Of a stretch of DNA of 64,000 bases, positions 1-8,535 are shown one piece after another. The translations under genes and the position numbers were made by a program. The notes under the pieces are model-generated. The model did no database searches. It had not been told where the DNA came from and worked only from the letters and a program-made list of their open reading frames with translations. This DNA is from Jatrophihabitans_A lederbergiae (lineage in GTDB: Bacteria > Actinomycetota > Actinomycetes > Mycobacteriales > Jatrophihabitantaceae): NCBI RefSeq assembly GCF_031845305.1, contig NZ_JAVREH010000014.1, positions 31,965 to 95,964 of the forward strand. The letters are read 5' to 3'. Each line of letters starts with the position of its first letter. Position 1 is the stretch's first letter.

Positions 1-1062
1 CTGATCACCGGCGGCCTGGGTGGGCTCGGCCTGGTCACCGCCCGTAAGCTGGTGGAGCTCGGCGCCCGGGACCTGACGCTGGTCAGCCGGCGTGCCATTG
101 CCACCCCCGAGGCCACCGCGGTACTCGACCAGCTGTCCGAACGGGCCACCGTCCGGCTGCTACGGGCGGACCTGGGTGCTGCCGAGGACGTCCGGCAACT
201 GTTTGCCGACCTGCGCGTGGACGCGCCACCGGTGGGCGGCATCGTGCACGCGGCCGGCGAGATCGGCCAGTCGATGATCAGCGGACTGACCTGGGAGGCC
301 ATCGATGAGCAATTGGCGCCGAAGGTCTACGGCGGTTGGGCGCTGCACGAGGCGAGCCGGGACCTAACCGATCTTGAGTTCTTCGTGCTGTACACCTCGA
401 TCGCGGGAGTGATCGGGGGATTGACCCAGGCGCACTACTCTGCGGCCAGCACCTACGGTGACGCGCTGGCGGTCTGGCGGCGCGCGAGCGGGCTGCCGGC
501 TCTGGCGGTCGACTGGGGCGCCTGGGCAGGGGTCGGCATGTCGGCGCGGCTGGACCCGACACTGAGTCGTCAGGTGGAACTCGGCGGCATCGGTTTCTTC
601 TCCCCGACCCGGGCACTGCGTGCGCTGTCGGGACTGCTCAGCGATCCGACCGCTCACCGCATCGTGGGCCAGTACGACTGGGATGTTATCGCCACCGCCG
701 GGCCAATCTCCGATGCGCTGTACAGCGAGGTCGCCCGGCCCGCCCAGCGCGCCGCCGCCGGCCTGGACATTGCGGCCCTGGTGGCAAAGCCGAAGGAGGA
801 ACGGCTCGCCGTCATTGCCGGCGTCATTCGGGCGACCGTCGCGGCGGCATTGCAGTACGACGAACCCGAATCCCTCGACACGACCGCGGAACTGCTGTCC
901 CTGGGCCTGGATTCGCTGATGTCGATGGAGGTCAAGCGCGGTCTGGAAGCAGCCTTCGGACTCATCCTCGGAGCATCGCTGACCTATGACTACCCGACGG
1001 TCAAGCAGCTCACCGATTTCGTCAACGGCCAACTACTCGACACCGAGGGAAGCAGTTCATGA
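1..1062 (+). CDS. Type I polyketide synthase, C-terminal KR-ACP part (5' end outside window)
   Basis: The reading frame is open from base 1, so the gene begins upstream of the window. The visible part starts inside the NADPH-binding glycine motif of a ketoreductase (TGGLGGLG, about residue 3). It continues through the KR active-site region (YTSIAG, then HYSAAS with the catalytic Tyr, followed by the usual VDWGAW). A carrier domain follows, with the phosphopantetheine serine in LGLDSLMSMEVK about 45 residues from the C-terminus. There is no thioesterase domain, so release must rely on a separate enzyme. The stop overlaps the next start (ATGA), implying translational coupling to the ligase. Role inferred: building or reducing part of the acyl chain of the azoxy product. 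Confidence 0.93.
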   Translation: MITGGLGGLGLVTARKLVELGARDLTLVSRRAIATPEATAVLDQLSERATVRLLRADLGAAEDVRQLFADLRVDAPPVGGIVHAAGEIGQSMISGLTWEAIDEQLAPKVYGGWALHEASRDLTDLEFFVLYTSIAGVIGGLTQAHYSAASTYGDALAVWRRASGLPALAVDWGAWAGVGMSARLDPTLSRQVELGGIGFFSPTRALRALSGLLSDPTAHRIVGQYDWDVIATAGPISDALYSEVARPAQRAAAGLDIAALVAKPKEERLAVIAGVIRATVAAALQYDEPESLDTTAELLSLGLDSLMSMEVKRGLEAAFGLILGASLTYDYPTVKQLTDFVNGQLLDTEGSSS

Positions 1063-2669
1063 GCACCGCACCGGCCCCGACCTTGGCCCGCCGCGCGATC
1101 GAGCACGCCCGCGAGCGCGGCGACCACCCGGCGATCATCTGTGAAGATCGAGTGGTCAACTACCGGCGGCTGCATTCCGACAGCAACCGGGTGGCTCATG
1201 CGCTGCGGGCCACCGGCATCGAGGTCGGGAACAGGATCGGTTATCTGGGCAAGGAATCCGAGCATTACTACACCTCGCTGCTGGCTTGCGCGAAGGTAGG
1301 CGCGGTGCTGGTACCGGTGAACTGGCGGTTGACACCGCGCGAGGTCGACCACATCCTGGGTGACTCCGGCGCCCAACTTCTCATGTTCGACGACGAATAC
1401 CGCGAAGTGGTGGAGCGGATACGGACGGAGCTGCCCCAGCTGCGCGAGCTGGTGTGCCTGGACCTCGGCGGCGACAGCGATCACGGGCAGGGCTTGCGCG
1501 ATTGGTCCGCCGGCTTCGACGATTCGGACCTTCCGCCGGTGACCGGATTCGACGACGCGGTCGTGCAGATCTACACCAGCGGCACATCCGGCCTGCCCAA
1601 GGGCGTGGTGCTGGCGAACCGATCGTTCTTCACGCTGCCGACGGCGATGAGCGCGGCCGGTGTCGCCTGGATCGACTGGCTGTCCACCGACGTCAACCTG
1701 ATCACCCTGCCCGGTATGGGAATCGCCGGCATTGGCTGGTTCATGCACGGCTTCAGCGCCGGTGCCACCAACGTCATCATGCGGATGTTCGAGCCGCAGG
1801 AGGCGGTTCGGCTGGTGCGGGCGTGGGGTGTCACGACCACCTTCGCCGCGCCCGCCATGCTGCAGCTCATGCTCGATGAGCGTGGGGTGGACAACTCGAC
1901 GTTCGCCTCGTTCCGCAAGATCGCCTACGGTGCGGCCCCGATCTCCGAGGCGCTGCTGAGCCGGTGCATCGAAGTTTTCGGATGTGAATTGGCCCAGATC
2001 TATTCCAGCACCGAGGCCGGTAGTGTCGCGGTCTGCCTGCCTCCGGCGGTGCACACGCTGGGCAATCCGCTGTTGCGTGCCGCCGGCCGGCCGTGCCCGG
2101 GCAACGAGCTCAAGATAGTGCCCGTCACCAGTGCGCCGGAGGCCACCGGTGAGCCGGCGGCGCCCGGTGTCATCGGACAGGTCTGCATCAAGACACCGGC
2201 GGCAATGCTCGAGTACTGGAACAACCCGGCCGCCACCGCGGCAGCCTTGCAGGACGGCTGGTTGCACATGGGTGATCTCGGCTACCTCGACGACGACGGC
2301 TACCTGTTCCTGTGCGACCGGATCAACGACACCATCATCGTCGCCGGCCAGAACATTTACCCGGCCGAGGTCGAGAAGCAACTGAGCGAGCATCCCGAGG
2401 TCAGCGATGTAGCGGTGTTCGGGGTGCCCAACCCGCGCTGGGGTGACTCCGTCTATGCCAGCGTGGTGTTGACTCCCGGCGCTACCGTGACCCCGCGGCA
2501 GCTGAACCTGTTCCTGCGCGGCCGACTCGCGGACTACAAACTGCCGACCGGATACCGCTTTGCCGAGCGGTTGCCCCGGAACCCAGCCGGCAAGCTCCTG
2601 CGGCGCGAGATTCGCGATGACCTGCTCGCCGAAGTGCATGCCACCGAGCCCGAGTTCGTCCAGACCTGA
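1059..2669 (+). CDS. AMP-dependent acyl-CoA/acyl-ACP ligase (FadD-like)
   Basis: This 536-residue ANL-superfamily enzyme would activate a carboxylate as acyl-AMP and pass it to CoA or a carrier protein. Seen: the P-loop motif YTSGTSGLPKG near residue 173, the YSSTEAG motif near 310, the GDLGYLDDDGYL motif near 406, and the C-terminal catalytic lysine in NPAGKLLRRE near 510. The length matches a full acyl-CoA ligase with its C-terminal lid. The ATG overlaps the PKS stop. Lying between a PKS and a thioesterase, it probably activates a starter or recycles a released chain. Substrate chain length and the CoA-versus-ACP choice cannot be told from sequence. Confidence 0.9.
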   Translation: MSTAPAPTLARRAIEHARERGDHPAIICEDRVVNYRRLHSDSNRVAHALRATGIEVGNRIGYLGKESEHYYTSLLACAKVGAVLVPVNWRLTPREVDHILGDSGAQLLMFDDEYREVVERIRTELPQLRELVCLDLGGDSDHGQGLRDWSAGFDDSDLPPVTGFDDAVVQIYTSGTSGLPKGVVLANRSFFTLPTAMSAAGVAWIDWLSTDVNLITLPGMGIAGIGWFMHGFSAGATNVIMRMFEPQEAVRLVRAWGVTTTFAAPAMLQLMLDERGVDNSTFASFRKIAYGAAPISEALLSRCIEVFGCELAQIYSSTEAGSVAVCLPPAVHTLGNPLLRAAGRPCPGNELKIVPVTSAPEATGEPAAPGVIGQVCIKTPAAMLEYWNNPAATAAALQDGWLHMGDLGYLDDDGYLFLCDRINDTIIVAGQNIYPAEVEKQLSEHPEVSDVAVFGVPNPRWGDSVYASVVLTPGATVTPRQLNLFLRGRLADYKLPTGYRFAERLPRNPAGKLLRREIRDDLLAEVHATEPEFVQT

Positions 2670-2681
2670 GGAGACCAGATC

Positions 2682-3662
2682 ATGTCCGATTCAGACCAGC
2701 CCCAGGTCGGGGTGCTGCTGCCCACCAGGGAGCAGGCGATCACCGGGAGCTTTGCCGGTCGCCCGCTGATCTCGTTCGCCCAGCAGGCCGAGCTACTCGG
2801 TTTCGATTCGCTGTGGACGGGTGACTCGCTGCTGGCCAGGCCCCGCCTGGATCCTGTCGTGGTGCTCGCGGCCGCCGCTGCGGCGACCAGCCGCATCACC
2901 CTCGGCACCGCCGCGATCACTCCGGCGCTGCGGCATCCGCTGATCGCAGCGAACATGATCACCAGCCTGGACCACGTCAGCTCCGGACGACTCGTGCTCG
3001 GGGTCGGCTCGGGATTTCCGATGCCCGAGACCGAACTCGAATTCGCCGCCGTCGGTGCCTCCTTCACCGGTCGGGCCGCCAGGCTGGACGAGACAACTCA
3101 ACTGTGGCAGCGGGCCTGGGCCAGCACTACCCCGGAGGGGACCACCGACTTCACCGGCAAGTACTGGCAGGCCACCGGGTTAGACCGGCTGCCGGACCCC
3201 GCGCGGCCGGGGGGACCGCCGCTGTGGCTGGCCGGTAGCGACACTCCGCGGGTGCTGGCGCGGGTCGTCCAGTACTACGATGGGTGGCTGCCCTTTCTAC
3301 CCTCCGCGCAGGCGTATGCCAAAGCCTGGCAGCAGATTCAGGTCGAGGCTACGGCCGCGGGACGAGCACCGGGCGCTATTACGGCGGGCATGTACGCCAC
3401 CATCACGGTCAACCCGAACCGGGCGGCGGCCCAAGCCGAACTCGAGGATTACCTCGGGCATTACTACGGCCGCTCACTCGATCAGATGTCCCGGCTCCAG
3501 GCCTACGGCTGGGGAACGCCCGAGGAATGTGCCGACTGGCTGGCCGGCTACGTCCGGGCCGGGGCCCGACACATCATCATCCGGGTCGGCTCGTTGGATG
3601 CCGAGACGCAGTTGAAGGACATCGCCTCGATCGTGCTGCCCGTCCTACGCGCCGCACGCTGA
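2682..3662 (+). CDS. Luciferase-like (LLM class) flavin-dependent oxidoreductase
   Basis: The protein has 326 residues and the TIM-barrel LLM pattern: a QAELLGFDSLWTGDS segment near residue 30, then LGTAAITPALRHP, then SGRLVLGVGSGFP near residue 106. The ATG at 2682 follows an AGGAGA ribosome site 8 bases upstream. LLM enzymes use FMN or F420 to oxidise or hydroxylate small molecules. Its position directly after the ligase places it in chain tailoring, but the reaction is unknown. It could also provide reduced flavin chemistry for the N-hydroxylase encoded downstream, because no obvious flavin reductase is present; that is speculation. Confidence 0.85.
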   Translation: MSDSDQPQVGVLLPTREQAITGSFAGRPLISFAQQAELLGFDSLWTGDSLLARPRLDPVVVLAAAAAATSRITLGTAAITPALRHPLIAANMITSLDHVSSGRLVLGVGSGFPMPETELEFAAVGASFTGRAARLDETTQLWQRAWASTTPEGTTDFTGKYWQATGLDRLPDPARPGGPPLWLAGSDTPRVLARVVQYYDGWLPFLPSAQAYAKAWQQIQVEATAAGRAPGAITAGMYATITVNPNRAAAQAELEDYLGHYYGRSLDQMSRLQAYGWGTPEECADWLAGYVRAGARHIIIRVGSLDAETQLKDIASIVLPVLRAAR

Positions 3663-3691
3663 AATCAACCCCACCCCGAAGGAGACCCCAG

Positions 3692-4483
3692 GTGACACTC
3701 GATTCCGCAACCCGCATGACCGCGACCCGCGGCCACTGGTTCCAGCCCGTCGAGCCCAGTCCGACCGCCGAGATACGGCTGTTCCTGTTCCCCCACGCCG
3801 GTAGCGGCGCGATCATCTATCGTGACTGGGCCGCGCTGCTGTCCGACGACATCGCCGCCCAGGCGGTCACGCTGCCGGGCCGACACGACCGGCGGGAGGA
3901 GGAAACGTTCACCGACTGGGATTATCTGCTCGATGCACTCTACGACGCCGTGCTGGATGAGCTCGACGATCGGCCGTTCGCCTTCTTCGGGCACTGCCTC
4001 GGCGCCCAGCTCGCCTTTCGGCTGGCCATTCGGATGGACCAGGACGGCATCGACACCCCGGCGCTGATCGGGATGTCGGGCTGGGCGCCGGAAGGATTCT
4101 TTCTCCCGACCGAGGAGCAGGCCCAGATGCCCGAGGCCGAGATGATCGGCTGGATCAAGAAGCTCGGGTCCTTTCCCGCCGCGGTCTACGACAATCCCGA
4201 GATGCTGGCGCTGGTGATCCCAGCGCTGCGAGCGGATCTCTCGGTGGCCGCGCAGTATCGTGACGACGGCGTGGGGGTCTCGTGCCCGCTGGTGTCCTAC
4301 GGCGGTCGCTCCGATCCGCTGATGGAGGATCCGGCCGCGATGTCGTCCTGGCCCTGCCGCAGCCCGCAGTACCTCGGCCACAGTGACTACTCCGGCGGCC
4401 ACTTCTATATCGACACCCACGCGGCCGCGGTGACCTCGGACTTTTCCCGTCACCTGCACCGGTTGGTCGAACGCAACAGCTGA
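3692..4483 (+). CDS. Type II thioesterase with Cys at the nucleophile position
   Basis: A 263-residue alpha/beta hydrolase of the GrsT/RifR editing-thioesterase family, which normally removes stalled acyl groups from carrier proteins. Family marks seen are FLFPHAGSG near the N-terminus, the LPGR motif, and a histidine in SGGHFYI near the C-terminus. The nucleophile elbow reads GHCLGA instead of GHSxGA, so the usual serine is cysteine. The GTG start at 3692 follows a GGAGA ribosome site; longer in-frame starts would run into the preceding LLM gene. It could act as a hydrolase or an acyltransferase. The Cys change is read directly from the sequence. Confidence 0.88.
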   Translation: MTLDSATRMTATRGHWFQPVEPSPTAEIRLFLFPHAGSGAIIYRDWAALLSDDIAAQAVTLPGRHDRREEETFTDWDYLLDALYDAVLDELDDRPFAFFGHCLGAQLAFRLAIRMDQDGIDTPALIGMSGWAPEGFFLPTEEQAQMPEAEMIGWIKKLGSFPAAVYDNPEMLALVIPALRADLSVAAQYRDDGVGVSCPLVSYGGRSDPLMEDPAAMSSWPCRSPQYLGHSDYSGGHFYIDTHAAAVTSDFSRHLHRLVERNS

Positions 4484-4539
4484 GCGGATGGATCAGGTAG
4501 AAGATTGCCCAACACGTAGCAGAGGGACGAGGCCGGACG

Positions 4540-4947
4540 ATGCAGCACGACCCGAAGGCACTGCTGGCATTGATGCCGCTGGCCGACACGCTTGACATCC
4601 GAATCGAATCGGTGCACCCGGACGAGGTGGTGGGATCGATGGCGTGGGCGCCAGAACGCTGCACCGCCGCGGGCGTGCTGCACGGCGGTGCCCTGGTGAG
4701 TCTTGCCGACTGCATGGCGGGCATCTGTGCCTACGTCAACCTGCCCCCGGGCGCCGCGACGTCGACCATAGAGCTGAAGATCAACTATTTCGCGGCGGTG
4801 CGCGCCGGCACAGTGGTCGCGGTGGCCCGGCCACTGCACAAGGGTCGGACGGTCACGGTGGTGCAGACGAGTTTGTTCCGTACCGAGAACGGCACGGACC
4901 GGATGCTCGTCGGCCAGGTCATCCAGACCCAGGTCGTGTTGCAGTAG
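4540..4947 (+). CDS. Hotdog-fold thioesterase (PaaI/YdiI type)
   Basis: The 135-residue protein matches single-domain hotdog thioesterases. It carries the family block LHGGALVSLADCMAG (residues about 47-61), in which the GG and the following acidic residue (Asp here) mark the active site. An AGAGGGACGAGG ribosome site precedes the ATG. These enzymes hydrolyse acyl-CoA or aryl-CoA esters. It is the last gene of the plus-strand PKS block, and its stop faces the stop of the SARP gene. Likely a housekeeping or release thioesterase for the cluster's acyl intermediates; substrate unknown. Confidence 0.87.
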   Translation: MQHDPKALLALMPLADTLDIRIESVHPDEVVGSMAWAPERCTAAGVLHGGALVSLADCMAGICAYVNLPPGAATSTIELKINYFAAVRAGTVVAVARPLHKGRTVTVVQTSLFRTENGTDRMLVGQVIQTQVVLQ

Positions 4948-4986
4948 CGCGGGCGAGCCGGAGCTAGACCTGCCCGTAGCGTGGTG

Positions 4987-5028
4987 AACACTGTGGAGGC
5001 ACCGCTCCGACGCTGCCGACACGGTGTT
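4987..5028. terminator. Candidate bidirectional terminator hairpin
   Basis: AACACTGTG pairs with CACGGTGTT (one G-T wobble) around an inner GGAG/CTCC stem. It lies between the convergent ends of the thioesterase and SARP genes. There is no U-tract, so this is suggestive only. Confidence 0.35.
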
Positions 5029-5089
5029 GATCGACGAAGACGGGGCGGCCGGGCGGCAATCGCGACGCGGGGTGATCCGAGGGGCGGGA

Positions 5090-5944
5090 TCAGGACCGCA
5101 GTGACAGGTGATCGCCACCGTAATGCAGGGCCGGGTCGTGGTTGAGGATCGCGGTCTCCAACTTGCGCAACGATGGCGACGGGGATACCCCGAGCTCGTC
5201 GTCCAGGCGCACGCGCATCCGACGGAAGGCACTCAAGGCCTCGGTCTGGCGGCCGGACCGGTACAGCGCGACCATCAGCTGCTCGCAGATTCGCTCGTTC
5301 AGCGAGGGAGATTCCACCAGCGCGCTGAGCTCTGATATCACCTCGCTGTGCCGTCCGTGGTGCAGTTCCAGATCGAAGAGGGTCTCCAACGCGACCGTCC
5401 GGGCGGCCTCCAGACTTGCCGCTGCGGCCTGGCAGATCGATCCGCCCATCGGGCCACCGAAGACCGGGCCGCGCCAGGCGCCCAGAGCTTGCCGGATCCG
5501 ATCCACCGCGGCGTGCGGGTCCACAGCCGCGCGCCTGCGCGCCTCCTGGACGGTCTGCATGAACAGCAGCGCGTCCACATCGACGTCGGTGACCAGCAGC
5601 CGATAGCCCGAGGGCAGGCTGAGCAGACCCAGCGGCTGCCGATCGCCCACCGAGTGCAGCTTGCGGCGAAGCCGGCTCACATGTGCCTGCAGGGAGTTCT
5701 CAGCGGTGGCGGGTGGGTTCTCCGCCCACAGCTCGTCGACCAATGACTGCACCGAGACCGTCCGGGAGCCGGCCGCCAGCAGCGTCGCCAGCAACGTGCG
5801 CTGAATCGTGCCACGAATCTCGGTCTGCCGATCTGCGGACCACACCTCGAGGTTGCCCAGTAACCGGAATCTCGGTTGCCGGCCGGTGCCGAATTCAGCG
5901 GCAGGCTCGTAGTCCATGTTCCACGCGTGAGTTGATGTGAGCAT
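5090..5944 (-). CDS. SARP family transcriptional activator (VlmI-type)
   Basis: The 284-residue protein has the SARP layout: an N-terminal OmpR-type winged helix (about residues 25-110, containing RTLLATLLA and SLQAHVSRLRRKL) followed by the bacterial transcriptional activator (BTAD) domain, ending near DDELGVSPSPSLRKLE. The start at 5944 follows a weak GAGAG site; an in-frame ATG at 5917 is an alternative. It is the last gene of the minus-strand block after MaoC, 8 bases downstream. SARPs switch on the clusters they sit in, and the valanimycin cluster also has one. A direct-repeat array at 11514-11539 is a possible target. Confidence 0.9.
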   Translation of the reverse strand: MLTSTHAWNMDYEPAAEFGTGRQPRFRLLGNLEVWSADRQTEIRGTIQRTLLATLLAAGSRTVSVQSLVDELWAENPPATAENSLQAHVSRLRRKLHSVGDRQPLGLLSLPSGYRLLVTDVDVDALLFMQTVQEARRRAAVDPHAAVDRIRQALGAWRGPVFGGPMGGSICQAAAASLEAARTVALETLFDLELHHGRHSEVISELSALVESPSLNERICEQLMVALYRSGRQTEALSAFRRMRVRLDDELGVSPSPSLRKLETAILNHDPALHYGGDHLSLRS

Positions 5945-5952
5945 CGCGGTTC

Positions 5953-6411
5953 TCAGCTCTCTTGGTAGAGAAGGACTTGTTCTGCGGACACCGCAGGCTT
6001 GGTCTGGCCATCGAGCTCGGCGGCTATCAGAAAGGCGGCCTCCCAGAAGCCGCGGGGCCGACTGCGCGCCGATTGCAGGGTGACCTCGATGCGAACGCGA
6101 CTGCCGACCGGCACCGGGGTGAGGAACTTGGCTTTGTGCACCTCTTTGTTCAGTACCAGCCCGACGCCCTGCACCGAGATCACCTCGCCCAGCAGCCGGG
6201 GCACCATGGCCAGCACCAGGTAGCCGTGTGCAACGGTCGAGCCGAACGGGCCGGCCTCGGCGAGCAGTGGATCGGTGTGTATCCATTGCTCGTCGCCGGT
6301 GGCGGCGGCGAAACTGTCGATCAATGGCTGGCTGATCGACCGCCAGCCGCTGGCACCGAGCCGTTCACCGACCAACGGCGCCAGCTCGGCCGGATGCGCG
6401 AAGGTTCTCAT
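5953..6411 (-). CDS. MaoC-like (R)-hydratase / 3-hydroxyacyl dehydratase
   Basis: The 152-residue single hotdog protein carries the MaoC hydratase pattern: FAAATGDEQWIHTDP (residues about 33-47, containing the Asp/His catalytic pair) and AEAGPFGSTVAHGYLVLAM. Members dehydrate (R)-3-hydroxyacyl thioesters to trans-2-enoyl thioesters. The ATG at 6411 overlaps the stop of the InhA-like reductase (ATGA), so the dehydratase and enoyl reductase are translationally coupled, as expected for successive steps of one elongation cycle. Confidence 0.9.
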   Translation of the reverse strand: MRTFAHPAELAPLVGERLGASGWRSISQPLIDSFAAATGDEQWIHTDPLLAEAGPFGSTVAHGYLVLAMVPRLLGEVISVQGVGLVLNKEVHKAKFLTPVPVGSRVRIEVTLQSARSRPRGFWEAAFLIAAELDGQTKPAVSAEQVLLYQES

Positions 6412-7241
6412 ACCGCGGCCTGTGCCGGAGCGGCTGCCCCGCCAGCCTGCTGTTGCCGGATCGCGACGGTTCCACCGCCGATGGCATGCATCCCGCCATC
6501 GACGTGCAGCACCTCGCCGCTGACCGCGGGCAACCAGTCCGACCACAGGGCGCAAACGGCACGGCCGACCGGATAGGGATCGCGAACGTCCCAGCCCAGG
6601 GGGGCCCGTGCGGCCCAGGCGTGCTCAAAACCGTCGAAGGCGCCGATGGCCGAAGCTGCGATGGTGCGCAGCGGGCCGGCGGCGATCAGGTTGACCCGTG
6701 TTCCGGCCGGGCCCAACGCGTTGGCCAGATACCGGCAGCAGCCTTCCAGTCCAGCCTTGGCCACCCCCATCCAGTCATAGCCCGGCCACGCCTGGCCGGC
6801 GTCGAAGTCCAGCCCGACCAGCGAACCGCCGCCGGCCTGAGCCAGTAGCGGTCCGAACGTCCGGCCGAAGGCGGCGAAGGTATAGGTGGACACCTCGAAC
6901 GCCTGGGCGACCTCGGGCCAGGGCGCGGACAGAAAACCACCGTCCAGGGTGGTCGCCGGTGCGAAGGCGATGCTGTGCAACACGCCATCGAGCTTTCCCC
7001 AGCGTTTGTCACACCAATCGGCGACGGTATCGAGATGGTCGGGGCGGGTGGCGTCCATCTCGAGCACCTGGCAGTTTGGCGACAGCCGCTCGGCGAAGCG
7101 TTCGGTCAGCCGCAGTCCGCGCCCGAACCCGGTCAGCACCACCTCGGCGCCCTGCTGCAATGCCAGCTCGGCCGCCGCGTAGGCGATGGACCTCTCGTTC
7201 AACACGCCGGTTACGAGCAGGCGTTTGTCGGCCAGCAACAT
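6408..7241 (-). CDS. Enoyl-ACP reductase, InhA/FabI type, cluster-embedded
   Basis: A 277-residue short-chain dehydrogenase of the InhA subtype. Seen: an N-terminal NAD-binding segment (KRLLVTGVLNERSIAYAAA), LDGVLHSIAFAP, LVGLDFDA and the catalytic YDWMGVAK (Tyr-x6-Lys), then NLIAAGPLRTIAASAI. The start at 7241 has a GGGAGAG ribosome site; a GTG at 7289 would overlap the preceding small gene and is less likely. It should perform the last step of each fatty-acyl elongation round. Because it sits in a biosynthetic cluster it may be a dedicated chain-building enzyme, a resistant target copy, or both. Confidence 0.92.
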   Translation of the reverse strand: MLLADKRLLVTGVLNERSIAYAAAELALQQGAEVVLTGFGRGLRLTERFAERLSPNCQVLEMDATRPDHLDTVADWCDKRWGKLDGVLHSIAFAPATTLDGGFLSAPWPEVAQAFEVSTYTFAAFGRTFGPLLAQAGGGSLVGLDFDAGQAWPGYDWMGVAKAGLEGCCRYLANALGPAGTRVNLIAAGPLRTIAASAIGAFDGFEHAWAARAPLGWDVRDPYPVGRAVCALWSDWLPAVSGEVLHVDGGMHAIGGGTVAIRQQQAGGAAAPAQAAV

Positions 7242-7285
7242 GGGCTCTCCCGGGAAACCGGATCGTAGGTTGGGGTACGGCGCGC

Positions 7286-7510
7286 TCACGACGCGTCGAG
7301 CAGCGCCTGCAGCTCGGCCAGTGCCTGATTCGCCTGAGTAGCGACGGCGGCATCGTCGGGTGCCCCACACACCGCAGCGAACATCTCGAGCACCTTGTGC
7401 CCGGCTTCCACCCGCTGCGGATCGGTGGCGGGTTGGTCGCTCTCAGCCGGCGTACCGGTGATGGCAGTCGGCGCCTCGGTGGCGTCCTGCTCTTCGATGG
7501 TGACAGTCAT
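7286..7510 (-). CDS. Small acidic protein of unknown function
   Basis: 74 residues, with a strong AAGGAG ribosome site before the ATG at 7510. The first half is Thr/Glu/Ala/Pro-rich and probably disordered. The second half (from VEAGHKVLEMFAAV) is a predicted amphipathic helical hairpin with one cysteine. No family is recognised. It lies 32 bases after the VlmA-like gene and 44 bases before the InhA-like gene in the same transcript. It could be a small adaptor or carrier-like partner, but it lacks a DSL-type phosphopantetheine motif. Confidence 0.7.
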   Translation of the reverse strand: MTVTIEEQDATEAPTAITGTPAESDQPATDPQRVEAGHKVLEMFAAVCGAPDDAAVATQANQALAELQALLDAS

Positions 7511-7542
7511 GATCGATCTCCTTGTTATGGGGACGAATCCGG

Positions 7543-8535
7543 TTAGAGGGCGCCGCAGGCCCGGAAGACATGGACGAACGCCGCGACATCCGCGGGCCCG
7601 TCGAAGGCGACGTACTCCGGCAGCACCAGATGCTGAGCCCACTTCTCCTTGTAGGCCAGCTGGGTCTTCGCCGGGTAGACCGCTTCTCCGTACTCCCACA
7701 GCAGCCCGGTCAGCTCACTGAATGCGGTGCTGTGGCCCGGGAGTTCGCGATCGGCGTCGAGCCCCGTGAAGGGGGTGAACCCGAAATGCAGCCAGGCGAT
7801 GCCCTCGTCGCCGAAGGCGTCAATCGCGGCCTTGTTGATGGCCTCCATGATGCCCGGGAGCTTGCCCGGAATCCGGCGGCTGAGGTCGTGCATCCAACCG
7901 GCCCTGGCCCCGAACACCGGGGAGTAGGAGATGTAGCCGGCCAGTTCGCCGTCGATGGTGCCGATGAACAGCCGCCGATGGCCCTGCATCTCGCCGCCGT
8001 ACTCGCCCACCAGGAACTCGAGCTGGTGCACCTCCTCGCCCTTGCCACGCAACCAGATCGCGTCCAGCGCACGCATCTGCTCGGCCCAGTCCGCGTAGTC
8101 GGCCTCGAAGACCACCAGACCGGCCTTGTGCGCCCGGGCGATCTTATTGCGCAACCGCATGAATCGGGTCCCCGCCAGCGAGAATCGGCTGAGCTCGATG
8201 GCGTAGGAGGCGCCGACCTGGTTCACAGTGAAACCGGTCTCGACGTAGCGCACGGCATCGGCCTGTTGCAGCTGGATGCTCACCACCGACCTGCCCTGCT
8301 CGGTCGCGAATTCGCGAAAGGCGGTCAGTAGCGCGTCATAGGACTCTGTCGGGGCGAACGGGCCGCCGAATTGAACCAGGTACTTGCCGGTCTGACGATA
8401 TGCGATCGCACCCTCGGTGTCCGGCAGCGAAAAATACAGGTTGCCACTATTGACCGCAAGAAATGCACTCGGATTCTGTGCACCCGTAAAATCGCGGACC
8501 GCGTCGTACATGCGGGTTGCCGTAATTTCTGCCAT
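7543..8535 (-). CDS. VlmA-like seryl-tRNA:hydroxylamine seryltransferase (DUF2156/MprF-type fold)
   Basis: The 330-residue protein resembles the catalytic domain of lysyl-phosphatidylglycerol synthases (DUF2156, tandem GNAT-like fold). Examples are FMRLRNKIARAHKAGL (about residues 142-157) and GWMHDLSRRIPGKLPGIMEA, a motif of that family's C-terminal half, followed by WLHFGFTPF. It lacks the membrane segments of MprF and is soluble. The valanimycin enzyme VlmA has this fold and moves serine from seryl-tRNA to isobutylhydroxylamine. The dedicated SerRS gene at 20490 in the same cluster strongly supports the same job here on a longer hydroxylamine. It is the first gene of the minus-strand operon; AGAGGA precedes the ATG. 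Confidence 0.85.
   Translation of the reverse strand: MAEITATRMYDAVRDFTGAQNPSAFLAVNSGNLYFSLPDTEGAIAYRQTGKYLVQFGGPFAPTESYDALLTAFREFATEQGRSVVSIQLQQADAVRYVETGFTVNQVGASYAIELSRFSLAGTRFMRLRNKIARAHKAGLVVFEADYADWAEQMRALDAIWLRGKGEEVHQLEFLVGEYGGEMQGHRRLFIGTIDGELAGYISYSPVFGARAGWMHDLSRRIPGKLPGIMEAINKAAIDAFGDEGIAWLHFGFTPFTGLDADRELPGHSTAFSELTGLLWEYGEAVYPAKTQLAYKEKWAQHLVLPEYVAFDGPADVAAFVHVFRACGAL

Noticed and set aside
990..2639. 549-codon open frame on the minus strand opposite the acyl ligase
   Set aside because: It is a high-GC antisense shadow: composition is His/Arg/Gly-rich without domain motifs, and the plus-strand ligase is clearly real.
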